The notes under the pieces are model-generated. The model saw only the letters and a program-made list of their open reading frames with translations. It searched no databases and was not told the origin of the DNA. Source: a virus. Taken from it: 36,942 nucleotides of DNA. The translations under genes and the position numbers were made by a program. The stretch is from the IMG/VR virus record IMGVR_UViG_3300032249_000468, positions 1 through 36,942 of that record, one strand, 5' to 3'. This document shows positions 1 through 8,573 of this stretch, piece by piece; position 1 is the first letter of the stretch; the number at the start of each line of letters is the position of its first letter.

Positions 1-1
1 C

Positions 2-895
2 TCAGGACCAGAGCAGATTGTTTCTTTGGTTGAAGAGTATGTGAAGGCAGCGCAGGCTGACCATCAGGACTTCATCGTTGCAGAACTTCACAAGTTGGAT
101 GCAGCATGGTCTACTGGTAAGGTTCTCTCAATGGACATGCTGTTCAAGTCAACCGATAAGATTTCAACAACTGTTGCTCGCAGCGTTGGTGGAATCCGCG
201 GTGGTACTTCTGTAAAGGCAATCACCAATGTCGCTCGTACCGGTTCTGCCGCTACAGTGACCGTAGGTGCTAACCACGACTACATTGCTGGTGACAGCGT
301 AGTAGTTGCAGGCCTTACAAATACTGCCCTAAACGGTACTTACACACTGACTTCTGTTACTGCAACAGAAATCTTGTACACAACCGGTACATCCGGTAAC
401 ATCGCCTCAACTGCAGATACTGGTACAGCAACTGCTGAGGCTATCAAGGACTACTGGAAGGCGTTCCGTACAACTTCCTCTGCCGCTGCTGAAGACATTG
501 CTGCCGCGTTCCGTCGCGTCACCAACGAAATCTTCCGCAACTCACGCAAGCGTCCTACACACATCATCGCAGGCTTCACAGTCTACGAGCAGTTCGAATC
601 ATACCTTGCTACAAAGGGTCAGATTCCTACAGGTGGAGACTCTGTCAACACTCGTTGGTCTGTTCTCAAGTTTGGTGACCTCGAGGTTCGTCTCGACCCA
701 GACTGCCAGGATGACCGTGCTTACTTCATCAACCAGCCTTCGCTACGCTTCGCGTACTGCGCTGGTGAGTTCATGAAGTCATACCCAGCACAGCCTCTTG
801 AAGGCACACTGGACACTGTTGTCCCAATCGCTTCAACCATCCTCTTCGGTGTGGCTGAGCGTCGTGCGAATGGTGTTCTTGTCCGCACAGCCTAA
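2..895 (+). CDS. Major capsid protein, C-terminal part (cut by left edge)
   Basis: The reading frame is open from base 2, so the true start lies left of the window; 297 residues are visible. I call it the major capsid protein from its place between portal/terminase (right edge, if circular) and the connector genes, and from a capsid-like ending with a long alpha region and a final beta segment. Visible residues about 75 to 145 are a Thr/Gly/Val-rich stretch with phrases such as VTVGANHDYIAGDSVVVAG and ALNGTYTLTSV. Such beta modules are often inserted in phage surface proteins, so this one may form an exposed domain on the capsomer. A cluster of hairpins follows the stop codon. It could be another abundant head protein, but the position argues for capsid. 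Confidence 0.72.
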   Translation, partial: SGPEQIVSLVEEYVKAAQADHQDFIVAELHKLDAAWSTGKVLSMDMLFKSTDKISTTVARSVGGIRGGTSVKAITNVARTGSAATVTVGANHDYIAGDSVVVAGLTNTALNGTYTLTSVTATEILYTTGTSGNIASTADTGTATAEAIKDYWKAFRTTSSAAAEDIAAAFRRVTNEIFRNSRKRPTHIIAGFTVYEQFESYLATKGQIPTGGDSVNTRWSVLKFGDLEVRLDPDCQDDRAYFINQPSLRFAYCAGEFMKSYPAQPLEGTLDTVVPIASTILFGVAERRANGVLVRTA

Positions 896-902
896 TCTTA
901 GG

Positions 903-960
903 CAACGCCCTTAGGGGCGCGGGGAGCCCTTCAGTCCTTCGGGATTGGGGGGTTTTCCCC
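903..960 (+). terminator. Three consecutive GC-rich hairpins after the capsid gene
   Basis: Three stems follow one another: CGCCC/GGGCG around TTAG (906-919), AGTCC/GGATT around a TTCG tetraloop (933-946, one G-T pair) and GGGG/CCCC around TTTT (949-960). No long T run follows, so it is not a classical intrinsic terminator. It may instead be a partial terminator or an mRNA-stabilising 3' end that sets capsid expression above that of downstream genes. Confidence 0.5.
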
Positions 961-976
961 ATTCTATGGCCGGATT

Positions 977-999
977 CTCCCCACCTCCGGCTACTAATG
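977..999 (+). promoter_or_regulatory. Late element copy 1 (CTCCCC-N4-CCGGCTA)
   Basis: CTCCCC lies at 977-982 and CCGGCTA at 987-993, followed by a TA-rich TACTAAT. It sits about 32 bases before the connector gene start at 1025, just after the post-capsid hairpins. The same two blocks with the same 4-base gap occur at five other places before rightward genes. Its role is inferred from recurrence and position: promoter, activator site or translational element. Confidence 0.6.
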
Positions 1000-1024
1000 A
1001 GATGCTTTTATTGATGGAGGTAAC

Positions 1025-2560
1025 ATGCCCGGTTCATACCCACGCCTAAACAGAGGCGCGATTCGTGCTAAGGTACGCACGCTTACTGCTATTGAGTCAA
1101 CCAACCTTGTAACCGATGCGCACATCAATAACATTATCAACGAGGAACTGCATAAGATAGTTAGCATTGCCGACGAACTTGAGCAGTTCTGGGTTTCACA
1201 ACCAGGTGGCGGACCAATCCAAATTACTGAAACCGGTGTCACATACCGTATTCCGGGATGGCGATTTGATAACACTACTCAGTTCCCAAGTGGGCTGCCT
1301 GGCAACTTCTACCTAAACGCGGACAATGACACACCGCCGTGGAACACAACAGGCCTGGGAGTTCATAAGGCTGGTTACTTTGATAACTTCCTTGTATACG
1401 CCGCATCCTCAAGACTGCTTCGCGAGCAAGATGATGACTCCAAGCGCTCCGAGGAGTTTGACGCACGAGCAAAGGACATTGCTGACCTGCTTATCCAGCA
1501 AGAGTATGTAGCACACAACGCCGACCAAACTCTTAGTTTACAGTCAAACGACCCTAACTTCTTTATTCGCTTGTACTTCAAAGTCTTATACCTACTAAAG
1601 ACCCCACTATCCATAGACAGCGATTACGCAAAGTCAACAGTTGAGATAGCGAGCGCAATCTACGACTCTCAAAATGAACTTCTTGGTAAGTACAAGTGGA
1701 CAGGCTATGCTGGTAGTTTCTCATTCTGGAATCCGTACGGTGACATTTTCTCTTATGCCGCAGCAGCCCGAGTTGGTGTACGCTTTGGTCTGAGCGAGGT
1801 AGAGGTTGCCTCTCTTATGTCGGAGTACCAGCGCCGCGAAGACGCACTTGTTCGTGAGAAGTTGACCAACAACACTGGTAACCTAAGTACCTCAACCGCC
1901 GGTGCTATGGTAAATCAGGTTAGCGCTTTACTACGCGACTTTAGCACTGAACTTCCACAGAATCTTATTTATAACTGGATAAACACAGAGTATCAACTAC
2001 TGGCTACTGAGCATGACTGGCCGTGGCTTACACAAGAGGCCTACATAACGGTTCCCGCAGGATTGTCCAGCATCTCTCTATCTTTCTTTGGTGTTGACTA
2101 CTCAATCCTAAATGTGTACAAGGTGAAGCAGGATGGAAACGGAAACACCGTCGATGTGCAGATTGTTCCATCCGTACCGCATACCCTCGATGGTCTTGCA
2201 AACGCCTCACAGTATCGTTACGACATCACTGATACATTCATGAACATTACACCAACACCTACCGAATCAACAACCTTCGCAATTCGGTATAAGACAGTAC
2301 CAGGCTCTCTTCTTACCGCAAACGCTGTCCCGCTATTCAAGTCAGAGTTTGCAGCGTATCTGGTATACCGCGCTGCTTATCTCGGTAGCGTGTGGAGTGA
2401 CCAGGCTAAGAAGTTGTCTCCTATGTTTGAATCAGAAGCACAACGCGTCAAGGACATGATGTATCAGTACTACATGACTGACCGTTCAACAGAACCATTC
2501 AGCATTGGCGAGAGTGGATTAGAAACTCGTAAGTACCTACCATTCTTCAAGGCGGTGTAG
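1025..2560 (+). CDS. Head-tail connector protein with repeated adaptor-like units
   Basis: This 511-residue protein follows the capsid gene, where podovirus-like genomes encode the adaptor that joins portal and tail. Similar helical segments recur: residues about 119-160 (YAASSRLLREQDDD then an acidic/basic helix), 239-279 (YAAAARVGVRFGLSE) and 439-480 (YLVYRAAYLGSVWSDQ). Two of these are preceded by an N-terminal helical stretch with an INxxxNEE or INTEYQLL pattern (about 33-57 and 318-340). It looks like two or three fused copies of a gp6/gp11-type adaptor domain. The start has GGAGG nearby (GATGGAGGTAACATG). The next gene begins one base after its stop. The family assignment is moderately sure and the repeat reading is mine. 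Confidence 0.6.
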   Translation: MPGSYPRLNRGAIRAKVRTLTAIESTNLVTDAHINNIINEELHKIVSIADELEQFWVSQPGGGPIQITETGVTYRIPGWRFDNTTQFPSGLPGNFYLNADNDTPPWNTTGLGVHKAGYFDNFLVYAASSRLLREQDDDSKRSEEFDARAKDIADLLIQQEYVAHNADQTLSLQSNDPNFFIRLYFKVLYLLKTPLSIDSDYAKSTVEIASAIYDSQNELLGKYKWTGYAGSFSFWNPYGDIFSYAAAARVGVRFGLSEVEVASLMSEYQRREDALVREKLTNNTGNLSTSTAGAMVNQVSALLRDFSTELPQNLIYNWINTEYQLLATEHDWPWLTQEAYITVPAGLSSISLSFFGVDYSILNVYKVKQDGNGNTVDVQIVPSVPHTLDGLANASQYRYDITDTFMNITPTPTESTTFAIRYKTVPGSLLTANAVPLFKSEFAAYLVYRAAYLGSVWSDQAKKLSPMFESEAQRVKDMMYQYYMTDRSTEPFSIGESGLETRKYLPFFKAV

Positions 2561-2561
2561 T

Positions 2562-5471
2562 ATGCAGCGTGTAACGCTAACAGACTTTATCGGTGGTATG
2601 GTTGAACGCATCTCACCTGACGATTACAACAAGGGAGAGTGGACCTGGCTCGAGGGCTTTGTGCCCGAGAATGACCGGACTATCCGCTCCCAGTGGGCTC
2701 TCCAGTCTATCGGTAACTACGGACCGGGAGATGCCGAGGGCGGCGCTAAAAGCGCTCGCAACTGGCTTGCCGGGGGAATCGACGGGAACATTGATACCTC
2801 TGATGTAATCTCTGTCTATCCTTTGCGTGCGTCAACAGGCGTGTATCTTGTTGCCATCAAGGCTAACGGTACCTTATGGTGGACTAAGGCTCCTGCCGGT
2901 AATGCTCCGTACACAGATGCTAATGCATGCGTGTGGAAGCGTATTGGATACCGAGCAGCAGACGGAAAGTGCTACGCAGTAAACAAGGGTTTTAGCATTT
3001 ATTCGACTTATGACAATCAACCAGACATTGAAATCGAAAATAACCCGGACTATCGTTTCATTACTGAGTTGCCTTTTGAGGTATACAAGTACATCAAGGA
3101 ACCACAGGATGCTATTCGCGACAGCGGTGGTACGATACTTGTAAATGGTTCGCATGTTCCGGCTGCTAATCCGCCGGTGGCTGACTGGACTGTGGACTTC
3201 ACTAAGGATGCACTACCAGATACAACAACATCTCTAAATGACCTTGCTGGTGATGAGGCTAATCCATCGTCAATCGCGGGCCAAACAGGTTTCCCTCGTT
3301 CAATTGTATCGGCTGTTCTTATTCACTCCCGTCGTTACTACCAAGACGGTGTGCTAACTAATGGCAAGAATCATGCAACCAAGCGTACCGTCACTCGCTA
3401 TCAAGTAACTTTGGCTTCTGGCGTATACACTGCTAAGATTTGGTTTACTGCTGGAACACTACCAGTATTCGTAGTAGGTGACGACATCAGCGTAAACGGC
3501 ATACCGCATGCTAACCTAACAGGCTCATTCATTGTAACAGGTTCTGGCAATGATGGAAACGGCGACTTCGTAACCTTTACAACTAAAACCAACACTGTTA
3601 CTGCAACAAACAACACAAACCCAGACCTATTTGCATTCAAGAAGTATCGCACACAGACTGCAGTAATTGCTTATGTTGACCCTTACACACAGACTGTCCG
3701 TGCTACAACATTCCCTAACTTCCGTCGTTGGCCGATGTACACAGGTAAGAAGACACAGGCGGATTTGTTCAAGGCCGAGTATCGACCAATGCCAATCTGG
3801 GGTGTAAGCAGCGCTCGCGACCAACTTATGTACCCATTCCTTGATAGGTACCCATTTGCTAATGGTACTATCACAGGACCGATGATTCAGGACCAACCAG
3901 CGGATACTACTAACTGGCCAGACGACGCCAATGTTGGCTCGGCTGGTAACTACAGCGCTAACCGTTCAGCATTCCCGCAACTTGTAAACTCTTTCCATCC
4001 TTACACATACTTGAATAATGACAAGACCATGCTTCCTGGTCGCGGTCTTATTCCAAGAGCGTTCGCTGGTACAATGTTTGGTAGTCTTCTAATCCTCGGT
4101 GACATCGAGTGGAAGGAAGATTCCTCTGGCGCATACCTAAATGAGAAGCGCCTTATCCCTAAGAAAAACCACACCGTTGTTCCAACATCTAACTCTAACT
4201 TTGGTCTTCGCGATGGTAACACAGAACCACACCGTGGATTCTTCTACTACTCACAAGATGACATCGATGTCTTTGACCCGCGTTCGGTGCTTCGTGCCTC
4301 TGGCACAGACACTCGTATTGCTGGTATGCATACCCTAAACAACAGGGTTATCTCCATCACAACAGCGGGTGGACCGGAAGACGGTATCGTATCCTTCTCC
4401 GGTAACTTCGGGGCACTTCACCCGTACACTCCCGGCGTACTTGCTAATCCTCTTGCGGTTCGTAAGGAACTTATTCTTGGTGGTGTGGGTACTGCGGATG
4501 CTGCCGACTCATACAACCACGGAAATCCACAGTCATGCTTATGGCCTGAGTTTGGTCGTGTTGCGTTTATTGATAAGACAGGTTATGTGTACACAACAGA
4601 TGGTGCACAGGCTAACCTACTTGACGAGCGCTATCCGCTAATCGGTCGTGCACCGGCCTCTACTGTCAATGACCATGTTGCGGCAGTTGGTAAGTTCTTA
4701 TTTATCTACCAGAGTGGCTATCTATTCTGTTACACAATCACTAATGGCCGTGGCGCATGGTACCTAATCAAGCGTCCAGAGGCTTGGTGGCAGGTCCGCA
4801 CAGAAGGTTCAGGGCCTACACGACAGTACAATGTCATTCGCTCTATGCGCGGTGCTGGAAATGAGTTGTACTTTGTTGTACATTCATACTGGTTACCGTG
4901 CGATGCAAACTATCAAGTACTTCCTGATGCCGAACCGGTACTTGGTTCATCTCGTGTTATGCGTCTTGCAATGGACTGCGATGGTTCAGAGCGTGGACAC
5001 CAAGACGGATACGAGTTGGATTCTCTTGATGTTGTGACACCAGTTCTTGGCGTAACAAATCAAAGCAAGAAGATTTTCTGGAGAATGGTTGGAATCAACT
5101 TCGTTGCCCCTTCTGTTGAAGGCTGTTCGCTGGTGGGTGCAGGAGCAGCAAACACTTCGTTTGCGAACGGAGGATACCCGGGTATTCCTTCCGGAGATGA
5201 CCACATCGGTTTTGGGGCATTCCCACCCAACACAGCATCTTACACACAGGGATACTTCCAGACGCCATTCCCTAACATGAGTGCGTCTTATGTCCCAAGT
5301 TATAGCGCACCACTAAAGACATACAATGGTGGTTATCACAACTTTGAAATGTCTGCAGGTCTTGGACCACAACGCAACCTTATGGCGCGTTTCTCTTTCC
5401 GAGGAGATGTGGCTATCGAAGGTGTAAACATCTTCTTCACTGGTAACTACGACTTGCTGGGGGATGCATAA
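2562..5471 (+). CDS. Large tail protein, probably the tail nozzle (gp12-like)
   Basis: This 969-residue protein is translated directly after the connector and overlaps the next gene (ATGCA at 5471). The N-terminus (DFIGGMVERISPDDY, then WLEGFVPEN and IRSQWALQSIG) follows the pattern of podoviral nozzle proteins, in which a short leader precedes a large beta-propeller. The body is beta-rich with many Gly, Asn, Tyr and Trp. Residues about 275-350 contain an extra Thr/Val/Asn-rich beta module similar in style to that in the capsid protein. No enzymatic motif is seen. It would form the lower tail through which DNA leaves. Assignment rests on order, size and N-terminal pattern. Confidence 0.5.
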   Translation: MQRVTLTDFIGGMVERISPDDYNKGEWTWLEGFVPENDRTIRSQWALQSIGNYGPGDAEGGAKSARNWLAGGIDGNIDTSDVISVYPLRASTGVYLVAIKANGTLWWTKAPAGNAPYTDANACVWKRIGYRAADGKCYAVNKGFSIYSTYDNQPDIEIENNPDYRFITELPFEVYKYIKEPQDAIRDSGGTILVNGSHVPAANPPVADWTVDFTKDALPDTTTSLNDLAGDEANPSSIAGQTGFPRSIVSAVLIHSRRYYQDGVLTNGKNHATKRTVTRYQVTLASGVYTAKIWFTAGTLPVFVVGDDISVNGIPHANLTGSFIVTGSGNDGNGDFVTFTTKTNTVTATNNTNPDLFAFKKYRTQTAVIAYVDPYTQTVRATTFPNFRRWPMYTGKKTQADLFKAEYRPMPIWGVSSARDQLMYPFLDRYPFANGTITGPMIQDQPADTTNWPDDANVGSAGNYSANRSAFPQLVNSFHPYTYLNNDKTMLPGRGLIPRAFAGTMFGSLLILGDIEWKEDSSGAYLNEKRLIPKKNHTVVPTSNSNFGLRDGNTEPHRGFFYYSQDDIDVFDPRSVLRASGTDTRIAGMHTLNNRVISITTAGGPEDGIVSFSGNFGALHPYTPGVLANPLAVRKELILGGVGTADAADSYNHGNPQSCLWPEFGRVAFIDKTGYVYTTDGAQANLLDERYPLIGRAPASTVNDHVAAVGKFLFIYQSGYLFCYTITNGRGAWYLIKRPEAWWQVRTEGSGPTRQYNVIRSMRGAGNELYFVVHSYWLPCDANYQVLPDAEPVLGSSRVMRLAMDCDGSERGHQDGYELDSLDVVTPVLGVTNQSKKIFWRMVGINFVAPSVEGCSLVGAGAANTSFANGGYPGIPSGDDHIGFGAFPPNTASYTQGYFQTPFPNMSASYVPSYSAPLKTYNGGYHNFEMSAGLGPQRNLMARFSFRGDVAIEGVNIFFTGNYDLLGDA

Positions 5472-5938
5472 TGCAGATTGAACGCGGATACTATCGCGAA
5501 GACGACATCGCAAATAAACTACACGAGACTGTAGAGTATCAACCTGAGTTGCTGGCTACCGGTCTTGCGTACACAGATAACCCAATCACTGGATTCTACA
5601 CAAAGATTGGCAACCTTGTGCATGTCCGTATACGCGTTGAGTGCTCTAAGTTTCTAAATGGTGCAGGAGCATTTACTCCGGGTACTGGAACCTTTACCTG
5701 CACACTTCCATTTGAGTCGGTTGCTCACGCATGTGTAATTGGCGGTATGTATCACGATGCAAGTACAGATAAGCGTCACATGATTGTGGGTCAGGTCGAG
5801 CAGGGTAGTAATGTTCTAACATTCTATTCCTTGAACGGTCAAGTCGAGATGCAAGAATTGGACCACACTCACCCCTTCCGCATGGCGGCGGCAGATTTCT
5901 GGCACCTTGAAGGATGGTATGAGGGGATTATAAACTAA
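5471..5938 (+). CDS. Small beta-rich tail-tip or fibre-head protein
   Basis: 155 residues. The segment ITGFYTKIGNLVHVRIRV resembles the start of C-terminal head domains of phage fibres, where a strand ending in IGN(L/R)VxV opens a beta-sandwich. An N-terminal segment (IERGYYREDDIANKLHETVEY) may attach it to the nozzle. Its start overlaps the nozzle stop and its own stop overlaps the next start (TAATG), so the three genes are translationally coupled. It probably decorates the tail as a short receptor-binding piece. No enzymatic residues are apparent and the family is not identified. Confidence 0.5.
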   Translation: MQIERGYYREDDIANKLHETVEYQPELLATGLAYTDNPITGFYTKIGNLVHVRIRVECSKFLNGAGAFTPGTGTFTCTLPFESVAHACVIGGMYHDASTDKRHMIVGQVEQGSNVLTFYSLNGQVEMQELDHTHPFRMAAADFWHLEGWYEGIIN

Positions 5939-6576
5939 TGGCAAACTATACATTCAGAGACATCAAGGACCGCTCAGGCGGATTCATGTTCGATGCAGCA
6001 AACACTGGACGCGGCATTGACACATCCGGTCAATACGCGGCCACAATTGCCAACTCTACCACACCTGGAGACCGCTGGTGTATTGCGGTTATTGACGAAG
6101 TAAGTACCTCTAACGCCACTATTGCTACTCAGTATGCGGTATTTCGTGAGTTATGGCCAAATCGAAAACTATTCCTTCTAATCCCAAGCGAAGGCGCTCT
6201 AACCGGACCAACGCCCGCAACCTCACCTAATGGCGAAGCGTGGAGCACTGGCCCGTACGGAGCGCTTTTTGTCCCACAGCAAGCAATTGCCGAAAGAGCC
6301 ACCGGGTTATTCACCGGCCCCACCCAGGTAAACCGGGATGGCGGAGTTGTTGGAAACCGTTCAAACTGGTTTACGCTATGCGGTCTTGGCGTCCTTCCTG
6401 CGGGGGCTAAGGTTGGCCTGTTTGTAGATAACTCCGGCTCCATGACCACCTCAACTGTACAGGCGTCTTATGACAAGTTCCTGGCAGATGTTGCGGCTGC
6501 TGGCCTAAGCATTATCACAGTAACAAACGGTAATGAGGAGTGGACTGAGCCATTCAGGTACATGTCCGGCGTATAA
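5938..6576 (+). CDS. vWA/MIDAS-like virion protein
   Basis: 212 residues. Residues 159-169 read VGLFVDNSGSM, giving the DxSxS metal-ion-dependent adhesion site (D164, S166, S168) of von Willebrand factor A domains. A helix and a hydrophobic strand follow (about 173-196), as in the Rossmann-like vWA fold. The N-terminal half is less typical, with strands around 47-53 and 77-83. vWA domains mediate metal-dependent protein or glycan contact, so an adhesin or assembly role on the tail is plausible (inference). The gene overlaps the preceding stop, and late element copy 2 starts immediately after its stop. Confidence 0.55.
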   Translation: MANYTFRDIKDRSGGFMFDAANTGRGIDTSGQYAATIANSTTPGDRWCIAVIDEVSTSNATIATQYAVFRELWPNRKLFLLIPSEGALTGPTPATSPNGEAWSTGPYGALFVPQQAIAERATGLFTGPTQVNRDGGVVGNRSNWFTLCGLGVLPAGAKVGLFVDNSGSMTTSTVQASYDKFLADVAAAGLSIITVTNGNEEWTEPFRYMSGV

Positions 6577-6603
6577 CTCCCCACCCCCGGCTATTCATAG
6601 AGA
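6577..6603 (+). promoter_or_regulatory. Late element copy 2 (CTCCCC-N4-CCGGCTA) with GAGAGG
   Basis: CTCCCC at 6577-6582 and CCGGCTA at 6587-6593 begin directly after the TAA of the preceding gene. TTCAT then AGAGAGG follow, leading to ATG at 6615. It is nearly identical to copy 3 at 13401. A start of transcription downstream of a TATTCAT box would leave almost no leader, so the block may act in RNA or as a protein-binding site rather than as an ordinary promoter. Confidence 0.65.
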
Positions 6604-6614
6604 GGTAACTACTT

Positions 6615-7559
6615 ATGGCATGGAACGATTTTCTTTACCAGAACACTGGTGCTGATGACTTCATGCGTGCTGCCCGTCAAGTGCAGGGTCAAGGGCTAAA
6701 CGCCCTGACAACCGGCGACTTCTGGCAATCAGCGGGTATGGGTGCCCTTGAAGGCGGACTTACGGCAGCAATGCTATTCCCGCCAGCAGGTGCTGCTATT
6801 GGTGCCGGAAGGGCTGCGATGCTCGGAGCAAAGTCGTTACCAGCAGTAGCAAGGGCTGCAACAACTACTGGTGCTAAGACGGCAGCAACGAACGCGTTTG
6901 GTACATTTCTAAAACCAGTAAGCAGATTCTCAAACCCTATTGTGAATAAAGGACTTACTGGTCTAAAATGGCTTACCACCGCAGGGGCCGCTGGCAGTTT
7001 ACTTCCAACCGGTGCGGCAGCCTCACAACCACAGGAACTAACTATGCAGCAGAAGACAGACAGGTCGAGAACCGCAATGCGTCAAGGTATTCAGGACATG
7101 CGTAAGCGCCAGCAGGAACAAGCAGCGGCAGACGCCCTGGCGGCTGAGCAGGCTAAACTACTACAGGCTCAAATCGATACTGCCGGTCGCGAGGCTTATG
7201 GTTCTTCTTTAGGTTTGGCTCAATCACAGTTTACTGCGGGTAAGAAGGATGCACAGAGAGACCTTCGCAACCTAATGATGCAACTCGGTCAGCAATACTC
7301 TGGCCGTGTTCAAGATACATCGATGGCAGCAGCACAGGCTGGTATGGATACATCACCAGGTGCTCTTGATGTCGGTATTGATTCTCTTGGCGAGGCCCGT
7401 GCTATCGGTGAGACAGGTGCTCGTACAGCGTATGCTGGTGAGATTGCCAAGTTGACACAACAGTTAGCGCAGCAGCGTGGTCAGGCTGCACTGGCACGAC
7501 AGAAAGCCCAACAGGACGCAATCATGCAGGCCTACCTGGCCGAGCAGGGACTACTTTAG
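6615..7559 (+). CDS. Internal virion-type protein with hydrophobic N-half and coiled-coil C-half
   Basis: 314 residues, first gene behind late element copy 2. Residues about 30-140 are rich in Ala, Gly, Thr and short hydrophobic runs (such as GGLTAAMLFPPAGAAIGAG), giving possible membrane-active segments. Residues 145-310 are highly helical and rich in Gln, Ala, Arg and Lys (QAAADALAAEQAKLLQAQ), typical of coiled coils. This composition fits core or ejection proteins of podoviruses that leave the capsid with DNA and span the envelope. It lies just upstream of two further proteins of the same kind. No enzymatic motif was found and there is no sequence-level family match. Confidence 0.5.
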   Translation: MAWNDFLYQNTGADDFMRAARQVQGQGLNALTTGDFWQSAGMGALEGGLTAAMLFPPAGAAIGAGRAAMLGAKSLPAVARAATTTGAKTAATNAFGTFLKPVSRFSNPIVNKGLTGLKWLTTAGAAGSLLPTGAAASQPQELTMQQKTDRSRTAMRQGIQDMRKRQQEQAAADALAAEQAKLLQAQIDTAGREAYGSSLGLAQSQFTAGKKDAQRDLRNLMMQLGQQYSGRVQDTSMAAAQAGMDTSPGALDVGIDSLGEARAIGETGARTAYAGEIAKLTQQLAQQRGQAALARQKAQQDAIMQAYLAEQGLL

Positions 7560-7565
7560 GAGTAA

Positions 7566-8570
7566 ATGATGGCAACTAAAAGTAACAAGGACCCTCGTAC
7601 CGTAGTACAGGGACTAAAGAACATCGGAGGCCTACTCGGCTTTGGCGCTAAGAAGCCGGTTCCTAAGCCAACCGTTGCTACAAGCAGCATCAAGAGCCCC
7701 GGCACATCCATCTCCTACACTACTGGCGCAAAGACAACTACTAAAGCAGCCGACGAAGCAGCAAAGCGTAGTTTATTCCAGACCCTACTTGGCTCTAAGA
7801 AAAACATTGCTGGAACAGTAGTCGGCGGTGCTTTACTTGCACCTCCGGTTGGTGCCGTACTTGGTGCTGGTTCTGGCTTATACAGTAAGTATGCAGACCT
7901 GTTTGGTGGCGGCTCTCCAGAGTATGACCCAACAAAGATTATGTCACCAATGGACATCTATAATCAGCAACAGCAGATGCTATCTGATTACTACGCCGGT
8001 AAAGCCCCAGACCTACAGGCCGACATGGACCGCCTCGCCCGCTTCACCGGTGCGATGGGTAAGGTTTCTGGTGGTGGTGCTGGCGCTGCTGGTGGTAACG
8101 CTAATGTTTATGCTCAGCAAGCACAAGCAGCCCTTGATTCTGCTGCTGCCGGTACTGGCACAGCCACGAGTGGCTTGACACCAGTTGCTGGCACAGTCGC
8201 AGCACAGGCCGATGCAATGCGCGGTAAGGGCCAGTCGCTTCAAGATTATCTTGCAGTTGCAAACCGTGCCGCTAATGCGGCGGGACTTGCACAGGGTAGT
8301 GCTGCCCGTGAGCGCCTTGCTCTCTTGGCTACTAACCAGTACTACAAGCGCCAGAACGCTGTTCAGGAAAAACTGGATGAGTTGCAGTTGGCTCGTGTTC
8401 AGAATCTACCTAACCTAATCAATCTACAGTCTCAGAGCATGATTGACCAGCCGTTGATTATGGCTGCCGAGGCTGCTCGTAAGCAGGGTGGTAACAAGTA
8501 CCCTATCGAGACCTACATCAACAACCTGTTGCTAACAAAGTGGAATCAAAGTCAGAGTCAAGGAGGCTAA
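7566..8570 (+). CDS. Internal virion-type protein, second of three
   Basis: 334 residues. AGGAG lies just upstream, with ATG at 7566 and 7569; the second ATG gives better spacing (then 333 residues). A basic N-terminus precedes a hydrophobic Gly/Ala/Val stretch (about 80-105: IAGTVVGGALLAPPVGAVLGAG) that could insert in a membrane. The remainder is Ala/Gln-rich and helical, with a Gly-rich linker near residues 165-175. Composition and order resemble the preceding gene, suggesting a set of ejection proteins that assemble inside the capsid. Function is inferred from neighbours only. Confidence 0.5.
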   Translation: MMATKSNKDPRTVVQGLKNIGGLLGFGAKKPVPKPTVATSSIKSPGTSISYTTGAKTTTKAADEAAKRSLFQTLLGSKKNIAGTVVGGALLAPPVGAVLGAGSGLYSKYADLFGGGSPEYDPTKIMSPMDIYNQQQQMLSDYYAGKAPDLQADMDRLARFTGAMGKVSGGGAGAAGGNANVYAQQAQAALDSAAAGTGTATSGLTPVAGTVAAQADAMRGKGQSLQDYLAVANRAANAAGLAQGSAARERLALLATNQYYKRQNAVQEKLDELQLARVQNLPNLINLQSQSMIDQPLIMAAEAARKQGGNKYPIETYINNLLLTKWNQSQSQGG

Positions 8571-8573
8571 GTC

